Made by a program: the position numbers and the translations under genes. The notes under the pieces were generated by a model. The model had not been told where the DNA came from and did not search any database. It saw nothing but the letters and a program-made list of their open reading frames with translations. DNA of 64,000 nucleotides, taken from contig NZ_AJJP01000155.1 of NCBI RefSeq assembly GCF_000259195.1, positions 1-64,000 on the forward strand, given 5' to 3'. Shown here one piece after another: positions 42,214 to 51,330 of this stretch. Origin of the DNA: Pseudomonas donghuensis. GTDB taxonomy: Bacteria; Pseudomonadota; Gammaproteobacteria; Pseudomonadales; Pseudomonadaceae. The stretch's first letter is position 1. The number at the start of each line of letters is the position of its first letter.

Positions 42214-42227
42214 TTGATCCGGGTCAA
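42214..42227 (+). promoter_or_regulatory. Anr box for the alcohol dehydrogenase gene
   Basis: TTGAT-CCGG-GTCAA has the TTGAT/GTCAA arms common in Pseudomonas Anr/Dnr sites. Its centre is about 76 bp before the alcohol dehydrogenase start. With the other box in this gap it gives divergent oxygen control of two genes. Confidence 0.85.
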
Positions 42228-42296
42228 TCGATTCGCTGGTTTTGCGCGCAGGCTAAACCAAGGTGAATGCCACGCTCCCGAAGAGGAACCGATGCC

Positions 42297-43370
42297 ATGG
42301 CGACCATGAAAGCTGCAGTTTTTGTGGAGAAAAACAGGATAGTGCTGGAGCAAAAGCCTATTCCCGACATCGGCCCGAGTGACGCGTTGGTGCGCCTCAC
42401 AACCACCACCATCTGTGGCACCGATGTCCACATCCTGCGCGGTGAATACCCTGTCGCCAAGGGTTTGACCATCGGTCATGAGCCCGTTGGCATCATTGAA
42501 AAGCTCGGCGCCCAGGTTCAAGGCTTTAGCGAAGGACAGCGGGTCATTGCCGGCGCAATCACCCCAAGCGGCTATAGCAATGCCTGCCTGTGTGGGTGCT
42601 CTTCCCAGGATGGGCCCGGCACCCTCCATGGCTTCAAGGCCATCGGTGGCTGGAAGTTCGGCAACACCATCGATGGCTGCCAGGCCGAGTATGTTCGGGT
42701 ACCCGACGCCATGGCCAACCTGTCGTTGATACCCGATAACCTCAGTGATGAACAGGTTCTGATGTGCCCGGACATCATGTCCACCGGGTTCAGCGGTGCC
42801 GAACGCGGTGATGTGAAAATCGGCGATACGGTCGCGGTCTTTGCCCTGGGCCCTATTGGCTTGTGTGCGGTCGCCGGTGCCCGCTTGAAAGGTGCCGGCA
42901 CGATTATCGGTGTTGATAGCGTGAGCGCGCGCATGAGCGTGGCCCGCCAGCTTGGCGCTTCACACCTGGTCGATTACACCCAGGGCAATGTCGTCGAGCA
43001 GATCATGGCGATAACTCACGGCCGTGGTGTCGAAGTCGCGATTGAAGCACTTGGCAGCCAATCGACGTTTGAATCCGCGCTGCGGGTGTTACGGCCCGCA
43101 GGCACCTTGTCCAGCCTCGGTGTCTACGCTTCAGACTTGCGCATTCCCCTCGATGCCTTTGCGGCCGGCCTGGGTGACTACAACATCGTTACCACGCTGT
43201 GCCCCGGTGGCAAGGAGCGTATGCGACGCTTGATGGAAGTCATCGCCAGCGCACGCATTGACTTGGCGCCATTGGTGACCCACCGCTTCAAGCTGGACGA
43301 CATTGAAGCCGCCTACGACCTGTTTGCCCATCAACGCGACGGCGTCATGAAGGTCGCCATTACGCCCTGA
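42297..43370 (+). CDS. Zinc-dependent alcohol dehydrogenase
   Basis: A 357-residue medium-chain dehydrogenase. The catalytic zinc cysteine is in TTICGTDVHILRGEYP and the GHE motif in TIGHEPVGIIEKLG. The nucleotide-binding GPIGLCAVAGARLKGAG is followed by an acidic residue (GVDSV). It resembles the microbial secondary alcohol dehydrogenase group (isopropanol type). The ATG at 42297 is favoured by GAGGA upstream; ATG 42306 is three codons later. The Anr box upstream suggests a fermentative or redox-balancing role in low oxygen. A 64-residue protein gene follows 18 bp later. Confidence 0.9.
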   Translation: MATMKAAVFVEKNRIVLEQKPIPDIGPSDALVRLTTTTICGTDVHILRGEYPVAKGLTIGHEPVGIIEKLGAQVQGFSEGQRVIAGAITPSGYSNACLCGCSSQDGPGTLHGFKAIGGWKFGNTIDGCQAEYVRVPDAMANLSLIPDNLSDEQVLMCPDIMSTGFSGAERGDVKIGDTVAVFALGPIGLCAVAGARLKGAGTIIGVDSVSARMSVARQLGASHLVDYTQGNVVEQIMAITHGRGVEVAIEALGSQSTFESALRVLRPAGTLSSLGVYASDLRIPLDAFAAGLGDYNIVTTLCPGGKERMRRLMEVIASARIDLAPLVTHRFKLDDIEAAYDLFAHQRDGVMKVAITP

Positions 43371-43388
43371 ATGAACGGAGTAGCCTCA

Positions 43389-43583
43389 ATGAACATCTAC
43401 ATTGAAAGCCATCCACGTCAGAACCGTTGGTGGGTGCACCTGGATGTCTGGAGGGTGAGTTTTCAAAGTCTTGAAGAAGCGACAACCTTCGTCGATCGCC
43501 TCCATGCTCGAGTCAACGCCCCGCACTCCCTGACGATGCTAGCTGAGCGTGCGCAGGTAGTTGGTAAGTCAACGCTACGGTGA
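43389..43583 (+). CDS. Small hypothetical protein, 64 aa
   Basis: A small protein starting MNIYIESHPRQNRWWVHLDV, then VWRVSFQSLEEATTFVDRLH. It has the beta-beta-alpha pattern seen in small DUF families, but I do not recognise it. CGGAG lies 8 bp before the ATG, and it follows the alcohol dehydrogenase closely, so it is probably in that Anr-controlled transcript. Confidence 0.6.
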   Translation: MNIYIESHPRQNRWWVHLDVWRVSFQSLEEATTFVDRLHARVNAPHSLTMLAERAQVVGKSTLR

Positions 43584-43676
43584 AGGCCCGGCGACAACGC
43601 TATAATCCGGGAAGGACTGCAGCTCAACCCAAGCGGTTAGCACGCCTGCCCTCCCCTGTGCCTCGATGCCGCCATC

Positions 43677-44918
43677 ATGCTTGAAACCCTGGACATTACG
43701 CACCTCGCTGCAGCCTTGGGCATAGGAATGCTGGTTGGCCTTGAGCGTGAACGCAAGAAAGGCAGCGGCGAGCATCGCGCATTTGCCGGCCTCAGGACCT
43801 TTGCCATCACCTCGGTGCTGGGCTACGTCTGCATGGCCGTCGCGGGGGCGATGTTAGTGGCTGTCATGAGTATCGCGCTGGCTCTCATCATTGCCGTCGC
43901 CTACTGGAAACACGCTGGCAAGGATCCAGGCATCACCAGTGAAATCGCCCTGCTGTTCGTCTTGCTGCTCGGTGCCTTGTGTCATGAGCAGCCAGAATTG
44001 GCGATCGCCATCGGCGTGGTGCTTACGGTTGTTTTGGCGCTCAGGCAAGAACTGCACCGTTTTGCCCTCCAGCAATTGACCGAAACCGAAGTTCGCGACG
44101 GGTTGATCCTGCTGACTGGGGCATTGGTCATCCTGCCCTTGACGCCAGATCGCTTCTTCGGCCCGTTTGGCGCCATCAATCCGCGCACCATCTGCACCCT
44201 GACCGTGCTGCTGATGGGGGCCGGGGCACTGGGCCATATTGCCATGCGCATGGTGGGCGAGCGCTATGGCTATACCTTGAGTGCCATTGCATCAGGATTT
44301 GCTTCTGGCTCGGCGACCATCGCCCTGATGGGGCATTTAGCCCGAAGGGAACCATCATCTGTCAAAGCGCTCAGCGCTGCAGCGCTGTTTTCCAACCTGG
44401 CGACTGTTGCCTTGCTCGGTCTGGTGCTGGGGGCCGTCGACCCGGCGTACGTGGGGGCGTTATGGGCGCCGATGCTGTTGGCGGCATTGACGACAGTGGT
44501 CTGCGGTTCCCTGCTGCTAGCCCCCTGGAATCCTTCGCTTGTGCCGGCTGCAAGCAAGGTTGGGGACGGCGCTTTCAATCTCAAGGTCGCCCTTGTGGTC
44601 ACGGCGGCAGTGACCGGCATCACCCTGCTCTCATCGGCGCTTCTAGCCAGCCTTGGACACAAAGGTGTACTGATCGCCGCGTTGCTGAGCGGCCTGGCCG
44701 ATGCGCATGCAACGGCAGCGTCGATCGCCTCGGTGGTGAAGTCAGGGCAACTGCCAGTGGCAGACATCGCGATCCCCGCACTGACAGCCATGAGCAGCAA
44801 TACGCTGACCAAGTGCGTGCTGGCCTGGACCAGCGGTGGGCCCAGGTTCGGCGCTTATGTCATTGTTGGACAGCTGCTGATTATCACCTCGATGTGGGCA
44901 GGCCTGCTGTTGCAATAG
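43677..44918 (+). CDS. MgtC/SapB-family membrane protein with DUF4010
   Basis: A 413-residue inner-membrane protein. The N-terminal part is MgtC/SapB-like (AALGIGMLVGLERERKKGSG, AGLRTFAITSVLGYVCMAVA). The C-terminal part is the DUF4010 domain (LTGALVILPLTPDRFFGPFG, SAIASGFASGSATIALMGHL). About 12 hydrophobic segments are visible. MgtC proteins influence ATPase, phosphate and magnesium homeostasis; the two-domain version is uncharacterised. It is next to the Anr-controlled genes but no Anr box lies just before it. Confidence 0.88.
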   Translation: MLETLDITHLAAALGIGMLVGLERERKKGSGEHRAFAGLRTFAITSVLGYVCMAVAGAMLVAVMSIALALIIAVAYWKHAGKDPGITSEIALLFVLLLGALCHEQPELAIAIGVVLTVVLALRQELHRFALQQLTETEVRDGLILLTGALVILPLTPDRFFGPFGAINPRTICTLTVLLMGAGALGHIAMRMVGERYGYTLSAIASGFASGSATIALMGHLARREPSSVKALSAAALFSNLATVALLGLVLGAVDPAYVGALWAPMLLAALTTVVCGSLLLAPWNPSLVPAASKVGDGAFNLKVALVVTAAVTGITLLSSALLASLGHKGVLIAALLSGLADAHATAASIASVVKSGQLPVADIAIPALTAMSSNTLTKCVLAWTSGGPRFGAYVIVGQLLIITSMWAGLLLQ

Positions 44919-44919
44919 A

Positions 44920-45339
44920 TCAGCGCGTACGCCGGCTTTCCAGGGCATTGAAAAGCACCATGCCCGCCAGCATCGCGAGCACAAAAATAATGATTTGCCA
45001 GTGGCCGCTCAGTAACAGCGCCAGTGATGGCCCGGGGCAAATACCGGCAATCCCCCAACCGATGCCGAACAGCAGGCTGCCGCCCACCAACCTGCGGTCC
45101 AGGGTCCGCGACGTCGGCATGCACATCGGCGCGCCCAGCAGCGAGCGTGTTTGCTTGCGGCCCCATTGCATGGGGATCAAGCCAATCCCGATCGCACCGA
45201 GCATGACCATCCCGAGTGATGGATCCCATTGCCCGGCCAGATCCAGAAAACCCAGCACCTTGGCCGGATTGACCATGCCTGACAGCAACAGGCCAAGGCC
45301 AAACAGTACGCCGCAAATAAAGGCCATAAGCCGTAGCAT
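44920..45339 (-). CDS. YeeE/YedE-type membrane protein (DUF6691)
   Basis: A 139-residue membrane protein with four hydrophobic segments. It carries the motif LSGMVNPAKVLGFLDLAGQW and IGWGIAGICPGPSLALLLSG. It is the second half of a split YeeE/YedE transporter and follows its partner by 2 bp, so the two are translationally linked. Such pairs (PmpA/PmpB type) are linked to sulfur compound transport. The ATG at 45339 gives the expected N-terminus. Its stop is adjacent to the convergent MgtC gene stop. Confidence 0.85.
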   Translation of the reverse strand: MLRLMAFICGVLFGLGLLLSGMVNPAKVLGFLDLAGQWDPSLGMVMLGAIGIGLIPMQWGRKQTRSLLGAPMCMPTSRTLDRRLVGGSLLFGIGWGIAGICPGPSLALLLSGHWQIIIFVLAMLAGMVLFNALESRRTR

Positions 45340-45341
45340 GA

Positions 45342-45776
45342 TCAGGCTCCGAGCAGATGACGAACGATGAACACCACAGCAAAGCCTGCGGACATGAAAC
45401 ACAGCGTGGCCAGCAGTGAACGAGGCGCTAGCCGCGCCACGCCGCAGACACCGTGCCCGCTGGTGCAACCGGCGGCGTAGCGGGTACCCACCCCGACCAG
45501 AACGCCGGCCACCAGCAAGCCAAGCCAACCGGTCTCAAACTGCACGACCGGCCCCTCGGCGAACACCCACCACAGCAAGAGCGATAGCACCACCCCGAGG
45601 AGGAACAGCGCTTTCTCCCCTTTGCCTTCGCCGTGTTTTTCCAGAAGGCTGCCGAGCATCCCGCTGATACCCGCCACGCGCCCATTCAAGAGCATGTACA
45701 AATTGGCCGCGCCACCGATCAACAGACCGCCGAGCAATGCCGTCCAGGGGGTGAAGTTGCTCCAATCGATGGTCAT
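45342..45776 (-). CDS. YeeE/YedE-type membrane protein
   Basis: A 144-residue membrane protein with four hydrophobic segments. It has the family signature GTRYAAGCTSGHGVCGVARL, whose cysteines are thought to handle thiosulfate or sulfane sulfur in TsuA/YeeE relatives. It is the upstream half of a two-gene transporter. AGAGGA precedes the ATG at 45776. The companion starts 2 bp after its stop. Substrate is inferred from the family only. The 177-bp upstream gap shows no gene. Confidence 0.85.
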   Translation of the reverse strand: MTIDWSNFTPWTALLGGLLIGGAANLYMLLNGRVAGISGMLGSLLEKHGEGKGEKALFLLGVVLSLLLWWVFAEGPVVQFETGWLGLLVAGVLVGVGTRYAAGCTSGHGVCGVARLAPRSLLATLCFMSAGFAVVFIVRHLLGA

Positions 45777-45953
45777 GCGCATTCCTCTCTGCCAGTTAGA
45801 AACAAGGTGGCCGCCACATGCTCGATCCATGCATGTGCCTGGCGCTTGGCTAGCATACGCTTGAGCATAGATCCAAACACATCCCAAACCGCAGGCCCGC
45901 TTGCACAACCGTGACGTTGGCGGGCTGCGGGTTACCCTAGTGTTCTGACGGGC

Positions 45954-47372
45954 CTAGCCGGGCTGGTTGATACACACGACCTTGGGCTGGGTCATGTCCT
46001 CGTAAGCAAACCGTACCCCCTCGCGGCCCAGGCTGCCGTACTTGAAGCCACCAAACGGCATGGCGTCGAAGCGATAGTCCGACGAGTCATTGATCATCAC
46101 CCCGCCGGCTTGCAGCTGGCGGGCCAGTTGCAAGGCTTTGGACAGGTCGCGGGTGAACAGGCCGGCATGCAGGCTGTACTCCGGCGCGTTGGCCAGGGCG
46201 ACGGCATCCTCCAGCATATCGAACGGTTCGAGGATCACCACCGGCGCGAACACTTCCTGCTGCCAGATCCGGCTGTCGTGGCTCACCTGTTCAAGCACCG
46301 TCGGCGCATAGCTTGACCCCTGGCGCAGGTGCCCGCACAGCAACTGAGCGCCCTCAGCCAGCGCTTCATTGACCAACTGCTCGGTGCGCCGCGCCGCATG
46401 CTCGCTGACCATCGGGCCTACATCGGTTTCCCGCTTGGCCGGATCACCCAGCACCAGGGCACGCGACAAGGCGACAAAGCGCTCGCGAAACGCCGGATAG
46501 ATCGAGCGCTGTACAAAAATGCGCTGGGTGCCAATGCAGTTTTGTCCCGCCGCCCAGAACGCCCCGGACACACAGGACTCTACCGTCGGTGCCAGGTCGC
46601 AATCGTCCAGCACCAGTACCGGGGCATTGCCGCCCAGGTCCATGGCGAGTTTTTTCAAGCCGGCGCTGCGGGCGATGGCCTCACCTGTGGCAAAGCCGCC
46701 GGTGAAGGAAATCATCCGCACCTCGCGCAGCTCGACCAGGGCCTGGCCCAACTCGACGCCACCGGTGGCAACGGTGACCACCGAGGCAGGCAAGCCGGCC
46801 TGGACCAGGCACTCCACCAACTTCAAGGCCGACAGCGGCGCCAGTTCCGAAGGTTTGAGGATCACCGCGTTACCGCCGGCAATCGCCGGGCCCAGTTTGT
46901 GCGCGACCAGGTTGAGTGGGTCGTTGTAGGGGGTAATGGCAACGATCAGCCCCAAGGGTTCGCGGCTGAACCACCCCTGACGCGACTCGGAGCCCTCGTA
47001 GGCGTCGAACGGCAGCACCTCGCCGGCGTTGCGCCGCGCCTCTTCGGCAGACAGCTTCAGGGTGTTGACGCAGCGTTTGACTTCCTTCTCGGCCTGACGC
47101 AGGGTCTTGCCCGCTTCGGCGACGATCAGCCCGGCAAAGGCGTGCGCCTGTTCCTCGACGCGCCGGGCCGCGGTTTCCAGCACCCGTGCCCGGGCATGCC
47201 GAGGCATCGCCGCACTCTCGCGTACGCCCAGACGGGCACGTTCGAGAATGCCAGGCACGGCGCTGGCATCGAGGTTGGCAACACTGCCGACCCGGCGACC
47301 GTCGAAAGGGCTGAAGACATCGATCTGCTTGGCATCGACCAGCTTGACACTGACTTGCTTGGATACGCTCAT
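45954..47372 (-). CDS. Aldehyde dehydrogenase, probable aspartate-semialdehyde oxidiser
   Basis: A 472-residue NAD-dependent aldehyde dehydrogenase. The catalytic cysteine lies in [19 protein letters not shown]. The usual catalytic glutamate motif ELGG reads [11 protein letters not shown], with aspartate in that place. NAD contacts include [20 protein letters not shown] and [12 protein letters not shown]. It is the last gene of the eight-gene run, 13 bp after a homoserine dehydrogenase. The likely reaction is aspartate-4-semialdehyde to aspartate, completing homoserine breakdown. The reaction is inferred from context; the family is certain. Confidence 0.85.
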   Translation of the reverse strand: MSVSKQVSVKLVDAKQIDVFSPFDGRRVGSVANLDASAVPGILERARLGVRESAAMPRHARARVLETAARRVEEQAHAFAGLIVAEAGKTLRQAEKEVKRCVNTLKLSAEEARRNAGEVLPFDAYEGSESRQGWFSREPLGLIVAITPYNDPLNLVAHKLGPAIAGGNAVILKPSELAPLSALKLVECLVQAGLPASVVTVATGGVELGQALVELREVRMISFTGGFATGEAIARSAGLKKLAMDLGGNAPVLVLDDCDLAPTVESCVSGAFWAAGQNCIGTQRIFVQRSIYPAFRERFVALSRALVLGDPAKRETDVGPMVSEHAARRTEQLVNEALAEGAQLLCGHLRQGSSYAPTVLEQVSHDSRIWQQEVFAPVVILEPFDMLEDAVALANAPEYSLHAGLFTRDLSKALQLARQLQAGGVMINDSSDYRFDAMPFGGFKYGSLGREGVRFAYEDMTQPKVVCINQPG

Positions 47373-47385
47373 GACGGTGCTCCGC

Positions 47386-48426
47386 TTACTGACGGTCGGT
47401 GGTGTGCAGGGCGATGATGTCCGACAGCAGGGCGAAGGCGGTTTCGATCCGCCCTGCCCCCGGGCCTGACACCGTCACCGCACCCACCAGCGCGGTGTTG
47501 AAAGACACGGCATTGGTCGCGCCGTTGATGGCCGCCAGCGGATGGGCAGCAGGCAACAGCCGGGCCTCGACACTGGCGCGAATCGAGCCATCCGCCTCGC
47601 GCTGCGCCGCCCCGATCAGTTTCCAGCAGTGACCGTTCTCGCTCGCCTGGGCGATATCGCGGGCAGTGATTGCGCTGATGCCGGAACAGGCAACGTCGCT
47701 GACCCGCAACTGCGCGTTGAGCAGTTCGTTGGCCAGGATCACCACCTTCAGGCGCACGTCGTAGCCCTCCACATCGGCGCTGGGGTCAGCCTCGGCATAG
47801 CCCAGTTGCTGCGCCTGGGCGACCGCCGCGTCGAAGCTCAGGCCCTCTTTCATGCACGTCAGCACGTAATTGGAGGTGCCGTTGAGAATGCCCTCGAAAC
47901 CTTGGATCTCGGCACCCGCCAGGGCTTGCCGGGCCAGGCGGATCACCGGCGTGCCGCTCATGACCGCGCCTTCATACTCAAAGGCCACATTGTGACGCCG
48001 GGCCAGGGCCTTGAGCTCGCTGCCGTGCAGGGCGATCGGGCCCTTGTTGGTGGTCACCACATGAATGCCGCTTTCCAGTGCCCAGCGGCAGAAGGTGGCA
48101 GCCGGCTCGCCGTCGACCGGGTTGGTGAAGGTGGCCTCCGCGACGATGTCGGCGCCGGACTGCTTGATCACGGTCTCGTTGAAGGCCTCGGCAGTACCGC
48201 CCGGCAGCCTTGCGAAGGCACCCTTTTCGGCCGGCAGCGCAACCAGTTGCCCGGCATCCAGGCCATTGCGATCAACGATGGAGCCAAGGAACAGGTCGGT
48301 GACGCCGACGATCTTCAGGCTCAAGCCCAGGGCGGCTTGCCAGGCCGCATTGCGCTCGGCAATCAATTGGGCCAGGCCCCGGTTCACCCCACCAAAACCC
48401 ACCAGTGCAATTTTATATTCAGTCAT
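47386..48426 (-). CDS. Homoserine dehydrogenase lacking the ACT domain
   Basis: A 346-residue NAD(P)-dependent homoserine dehydrogenase. It has [20 protein letters not shown] at the N-terminus, the substrate-binding [15 protein letters not shown] and [20 protein letters not shown]. The housekeeping enzyme of pseudomonads is about 430 residues with a C-terminal ACT domain for threonine feedback, which is missing here. This fits a catabolic role, converting homoserine to aspartate semialdehyde. The ATG at 48426 gives the family N-terminus [12 protein letters not shown]. It follows the Lrp gene by 123 bp and precedes the aldehyde dehydrogenase by 13 bp. Confidence 0.9.
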   Translation of the reverse strand: MTEYKIALVGFGGVNRGLAQLIAERNAAWQAALGLSLKIVGVTDLFLGSIVDRNGLDAGQLVALPAEKGAFARLPGGTAEAFNETVIKQSGADIVAEATFTNPVDGEPAATFCRWALESGIHVVTTNKGPIALHGSELKALARRHNVAFEYEGAVMSGTPVIRLARQALAGAEIQGFEGILNGTSNYVLTCMKEGLSFDAAVAQAQQLGYAEADPSADVEGYDVRLKVVILANELLNAQLRVSDVACSGISAITARDIAQASENGHCWKLIGAAQREADGSIRASVEARLLPAAHPLAAINGATNAVSFNTALVGAVTVSGPGAGRIETAFALLSDIIALHTTDRQ

Positions 48427-48549
48427 GACAGCTCTCGTCTCAGGCGTTGTTTGATGGAACCAGCCTAAGAGGTCGGCCTGGGCAGTTGAATAGGGCAAAG
48501 TGCTGTATTCGTTGGTCAATCTGCACCGCGACGCGCAGCTGTGCCGCGC

Positions 48550-48987
48550 CTAGTGCTCGGCAGACAGCACGAACGAAGTCACGGTGTTTTCAACGCCGGC
48601 CATGGCGGCGATTTCTTTCCAGACCCGGTGCACACGCTCGGGTGATGCCGCGTTGACGCGCAGCATCAGGTCGAACTCACCGCTGAGCACCTCGCACTGG
48701 ACGATCTCGGGGATCGAGCGCAACCCGGCCAGCACCTCTTCACCGCGCATGCGGTCATGGCGGTAGACGAAGATCACCGCGCTGATCATCGAGGCCGCCC
48801 GCCGCGAATCGCCCAGGCGCAGCGTATACCCCTGGATCGCACCGTCGCGCTCCAGGCGTTCGATACGCTGGCGCACGGCATTGCGCGACAGGTTGACCTT
48901 GGCGCCGAGCTCGGCATGGGCAATGCGCGCATTGGCGCTGAGCTCGGCCAGGATGCGTTCGTCCAGCGGGTCGAGGATGCGTTTCAT
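48550..48987 (-). CDS. Lrp/AsnC-family regulator
   Basis: A 145-residue Lrp-type regulator. The N-terminal helix-turn-helix reads LDPLDERILAELSANARIAH with LSRNAVRQRIERLERDGAI. The C-terminal RAM domain binds amino acids and forms octamers. The start overlaps the stop of the threonine-synthase-like gene by 4 bp (ATGA). It probably senses an amino acid, perhaps homoserine or threonine, and controls the surrounding genes. The ligand is inferred. Confidence 0.9.
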   Translation of the reverse strand: MKRILDPLDERILAELSANARIAHAELGAKVNLSRNAVRQRIERLERDGAIQGYTLRLGDSRRAASMISAVIFVYRHDRMRGEEVLAGLRSIPEIVQCEVLSGEFDLMLRVNAASPERVHRVWKEIAAMAGVENTVTSFVLSAEH

Positions 48988-50372
48988 GCGCCCTCCTGTT
49001 GGCTCACGCACAAGGCCTGGCGCAGGCCCGCCAGGTCCCCCGGCAGCAGGTACGGTGGTCGCGCCAGGGCTTCGGGCGGCGCGGCCACGCTGTCGCGCCA
49101 GGCGCCCAGCTCTGCCAGCAGCGCCGCTGATCTGGCCGGGGCGATTTGCCCCAGGGTGACCATTGGCGCCCCCAGGCTGCGCCGGTGCAGGCGCCCTGCC
49201 AGGGCACCGACGGCGGTATGCGGGTCGACCGCCGCGCCGGTTTCATGGAACAGCTTGAGCACTTCTTCGCGCACCTGTGCCTCCTCGACCGCGTGGGAGT
49301 CGAACAGCACGCGGGCGCGAAGCCATTGAGGATTGCCGATACTCAGTTCGCCGCACGCTTCAAAATGCTCCATCAACGACCTGACCGCAGCGCCGTCGTG
49401 TTCATACAGTTCCCAGATAAAGCGCTCCAGGTTGGAGTACAGCGAGAAGTCCATGGCCGGCGCCAGTGTCCGGTTGCTCTGGCGCATGGAGTAGCGGTTA
49501 CGCTGGATAAAATGATGCAGGGCATCGTTGCTGTTGGTCGAAACGATCACCTGATTGATCGGCAAGCCCATTTTCTGCGCGATGAAGCCTGCGTAGATCT
49601 CGGCAAAGCTGGCCGCCGGCACACTGAAGGCGACAGGACGGGTGCCGCCGCCCAGTTGCAAGGCGGCATGGAAGTAATAAACGATCTGCGCCAGCACGCC
49701 GACCCAGTTGCTGGAGTTGAAGCACACCGGTATCAGCCCGGGCAATGGCCAGTCGCGCAGCAGGCGCGACAGCAGGGTCTGGCAATCGTCAAAACTGCCC
49801 TCCACCGCCAGCAACTGCACCTGCTCCGGGTTTGCCCGCTGCAGGGCGTGCAGCTGTTGCGCCGGCACCCCGTGACACGGGTACAGCACCGCCAGGCGCA
49901 TGCCTGGGTAGGCGGCGAATGCCTCGATGGCAGCAAGCCCGGTATCGCCGTTGGTGGCACCGACCACCAGCGCCCTGGCGCCAAGCTCCTGGAGAAAATG
50001 CGCCGCGAGGCGCGCAAGCAGCTGCGCGGCAAAGTCCTTGGAAGACTGGGTCGGGCCGTGAAACAACTCAAGAATCCATTCGTTGTGGCCAATTTGCTGA
50101 AGCGGCGTAATGGCGCGGTGGCTGAAGTCGCGGTAGCTGTCGCTGAGCAACGCCCGTAACGTGCCTTCGTCCAGGGACTCGCCAACGAACGGCGACACCA
50201 CACGCCAGACCAACTCATCGAACGGCAGCCAGGACCAACTGGCAATCTGCTCCTGGGTGAACACTGGAACCGTTTGCGGGACATACAGCCCGCCGTCAGT
50301 GGCCAGCCCCGAGAGGACCACACTGCGAAAATCCGCCGCGGGCGCTGCGCCCCGTGTGCTTACATAGTGCAT
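48984..50372 (-). CDS. Threonine synthase-like PLP enzyme, divergent paralogue
   Basis: A 462-residue fold-type II PLP enzyme that matches threonine synthase from the first residues (MHYVSTRGAAPAADFRSVVL). The PLP lysine is Lys112 in FHGPTQSSKDFAAQLL; the housekeeping enzyme has FHGPTLAFKDF. GATNGDTGLAAIE replaces the usual GATSGDTG. The ATG at 50372 is chosen over the GTG two codons before because GGAG lies 5 bp upstream. In a homoserine catabolic run it may act on homoserine-derived or unsaturated amino acids rather than O-phosphohomoserine. The exact reaction is unknown. Confidence 0.85.
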   Translation of the reverse strand: MHYVSTRGAAPAADFRSVVLSGLATDGGLYVPQTVPVFTQEQIASWSWLPFDELVWRVVSPFVGESLDEGTLRALLSDSYRDFSHRAITPLQQIGHNEWILELFHGPTQSSKDFAAQLLARLAAHFLQELGARALVVGATNGDTGLAAIEAFAAYPGMRLAVLYPCHGVPAQQLHALQRANPEQVQLLAVEGSFDDCQTLLSRLLRDWPLPGLIPVCFNSSNWVGVLAQIVYYFHAALQLGGGTRPVAFSVPAASFAEIYAGFIAQKMGLPINQVIVSTNSNDALHHFIQRNRYSMRQSNRTLAPAMDFSLYSNLERFIWELYEHDGAAVRSLMEHFEACGELSIGNPQWLRARVLFDSHAVEEAQVREEVLKLFHETGAAVDPHTAVGALAGRLHRRSLGAPMVTLGQIAPARSAALLAELGAWRDSVAAPPEALARPPYLLPGDLAGLRQALCVSQQEGA

Positions 50373-50384
50373 GTTCACTCCAGA

Positions 50385-51281
50385 TCAGTACGACAGATGA
50401 CGATGCGCTTGCGCCACCAACCAGGTGGAGAACGCCGCGGCATCGGCTGACAACGCCTCGCCTTGGGCGCGCACCAGATAAAAGGACTCGCTGGCTTCTA
50501 TGCGGTAATCGAAGGGGGCGACCAGTTGTCCGGCCTTGAGCTGATCTTCCACCAGCGACGACCGCGCCAGGGCCACGCCCTGGCCCAGTTCCGCCATGCG
50601 CAAGGTCGAGACCAGGGTGTCGAACTGCAGGCCTCGGGAGTAATCCACCTCATCGGCACCGACCCGTTTCAACCAATAGCCCCAGCCTTCTTCGTAGCCC
50701 AGTACATGCAGCAAGGCATGCCGGGCCAGGTCGCGAGGTTGATGGATCGGTGACTGGGCCATCAGCGCCGGTGAGCACACCGGCTGCAGCACATCCCAGG
50801 TCAGGCGCTGGGCAATCAGCCCGGGCCAGCTGCCACAGCCCCAGCGAATCTCCAGGTCGTCCTCGCCATCGGGCGCCTTGACCCAGAGGTTGCTGATAAA
50901 ACGGATGTCGATGTGCGGGTATTCGCGACAAAACTCCGCCAGCCGCGGCGCCAACCAGTACTGAAGAAAACTCAGGCTGCCGCGCACCTTCAGCGGCCGG
51001 CGGTGGTGCTGGCCGAAGATCTCATTGGTACCCACTGCCAGGCGGCTGATGGCGTCCTGCACCACGGGCAGGTACGACTGCCCTTCTTCGGTCAGGCCCA
51101 GGCCACGCGGCAGGCGCTTGAACAGCGCCACCCCCAGGTGCCCTTCAAGCTGACGAATCTGCTGGCTCACCGCGCCTTGGGTCAGAAACAGCTCTTCTGC
51201 CGCATGGGTGAAGTTCAGGTGGCGCGCCGAGACCTCGAACGCCCTCAGCCAGTTCAGCGGCGGTAGGGATTTTTGACTCAT
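50385..51281 (-). CDS. LysR-family regulator (GcvA-like)
   Basis: A 298-residue LysR regulator with the GcvA-type opening LPPLNWLRAFEVSARHLNFT and helix-turn-helix LTQGAVSQQIRQLEGHLGVA. The ATG at 51281 is preceded by GAGG. Unusually, it is inside the run, transcribed in the same direction as the genes it may control. The next gene begins 12 bp after its stop. It probably responds to the amino-acid substrate of the cluster, which is inferred. Confidence 0.88.
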   Translation of the reverse strand: MSQKSLPPLNWLRAFEVSARHLNFTHAAEELFLTQGAVSQQIRQLEGHLGVALFKRLPRGLGLTEEGQSYLPVVQDAISRLAVGTNEIFGQHHRRPLKVRGSLSFLQYWLAPRLAEFCREYPHIDIRFISNLWVKAPDGEDDLEIRWGCGSWPGLIAQRLTWDVLQPVCSPALMAQSPIHQPRDLARHALLHVLGYEEGWGYWLKRVGADEVDYSRGLQFDTLVSTLRMAELGQGVALARSSLVEDQLKAGQLVAPFDYRIEASESFYLVRAQGEALSADAAAFSTWLVAQAHRHLSY

Positions 51282-51330
51282 CAAGGCAACCTCATCGGCA
51301 ATTATCGGCGCTCACTATGGCCCCGGCCGC

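Noticed and set aside
45852-45868. Possible Anr box upstream of the YeeE/YedE pair
   Set aside because: TTGAGCATAGATCC lacks the right arm RTCAA at the required spacing.
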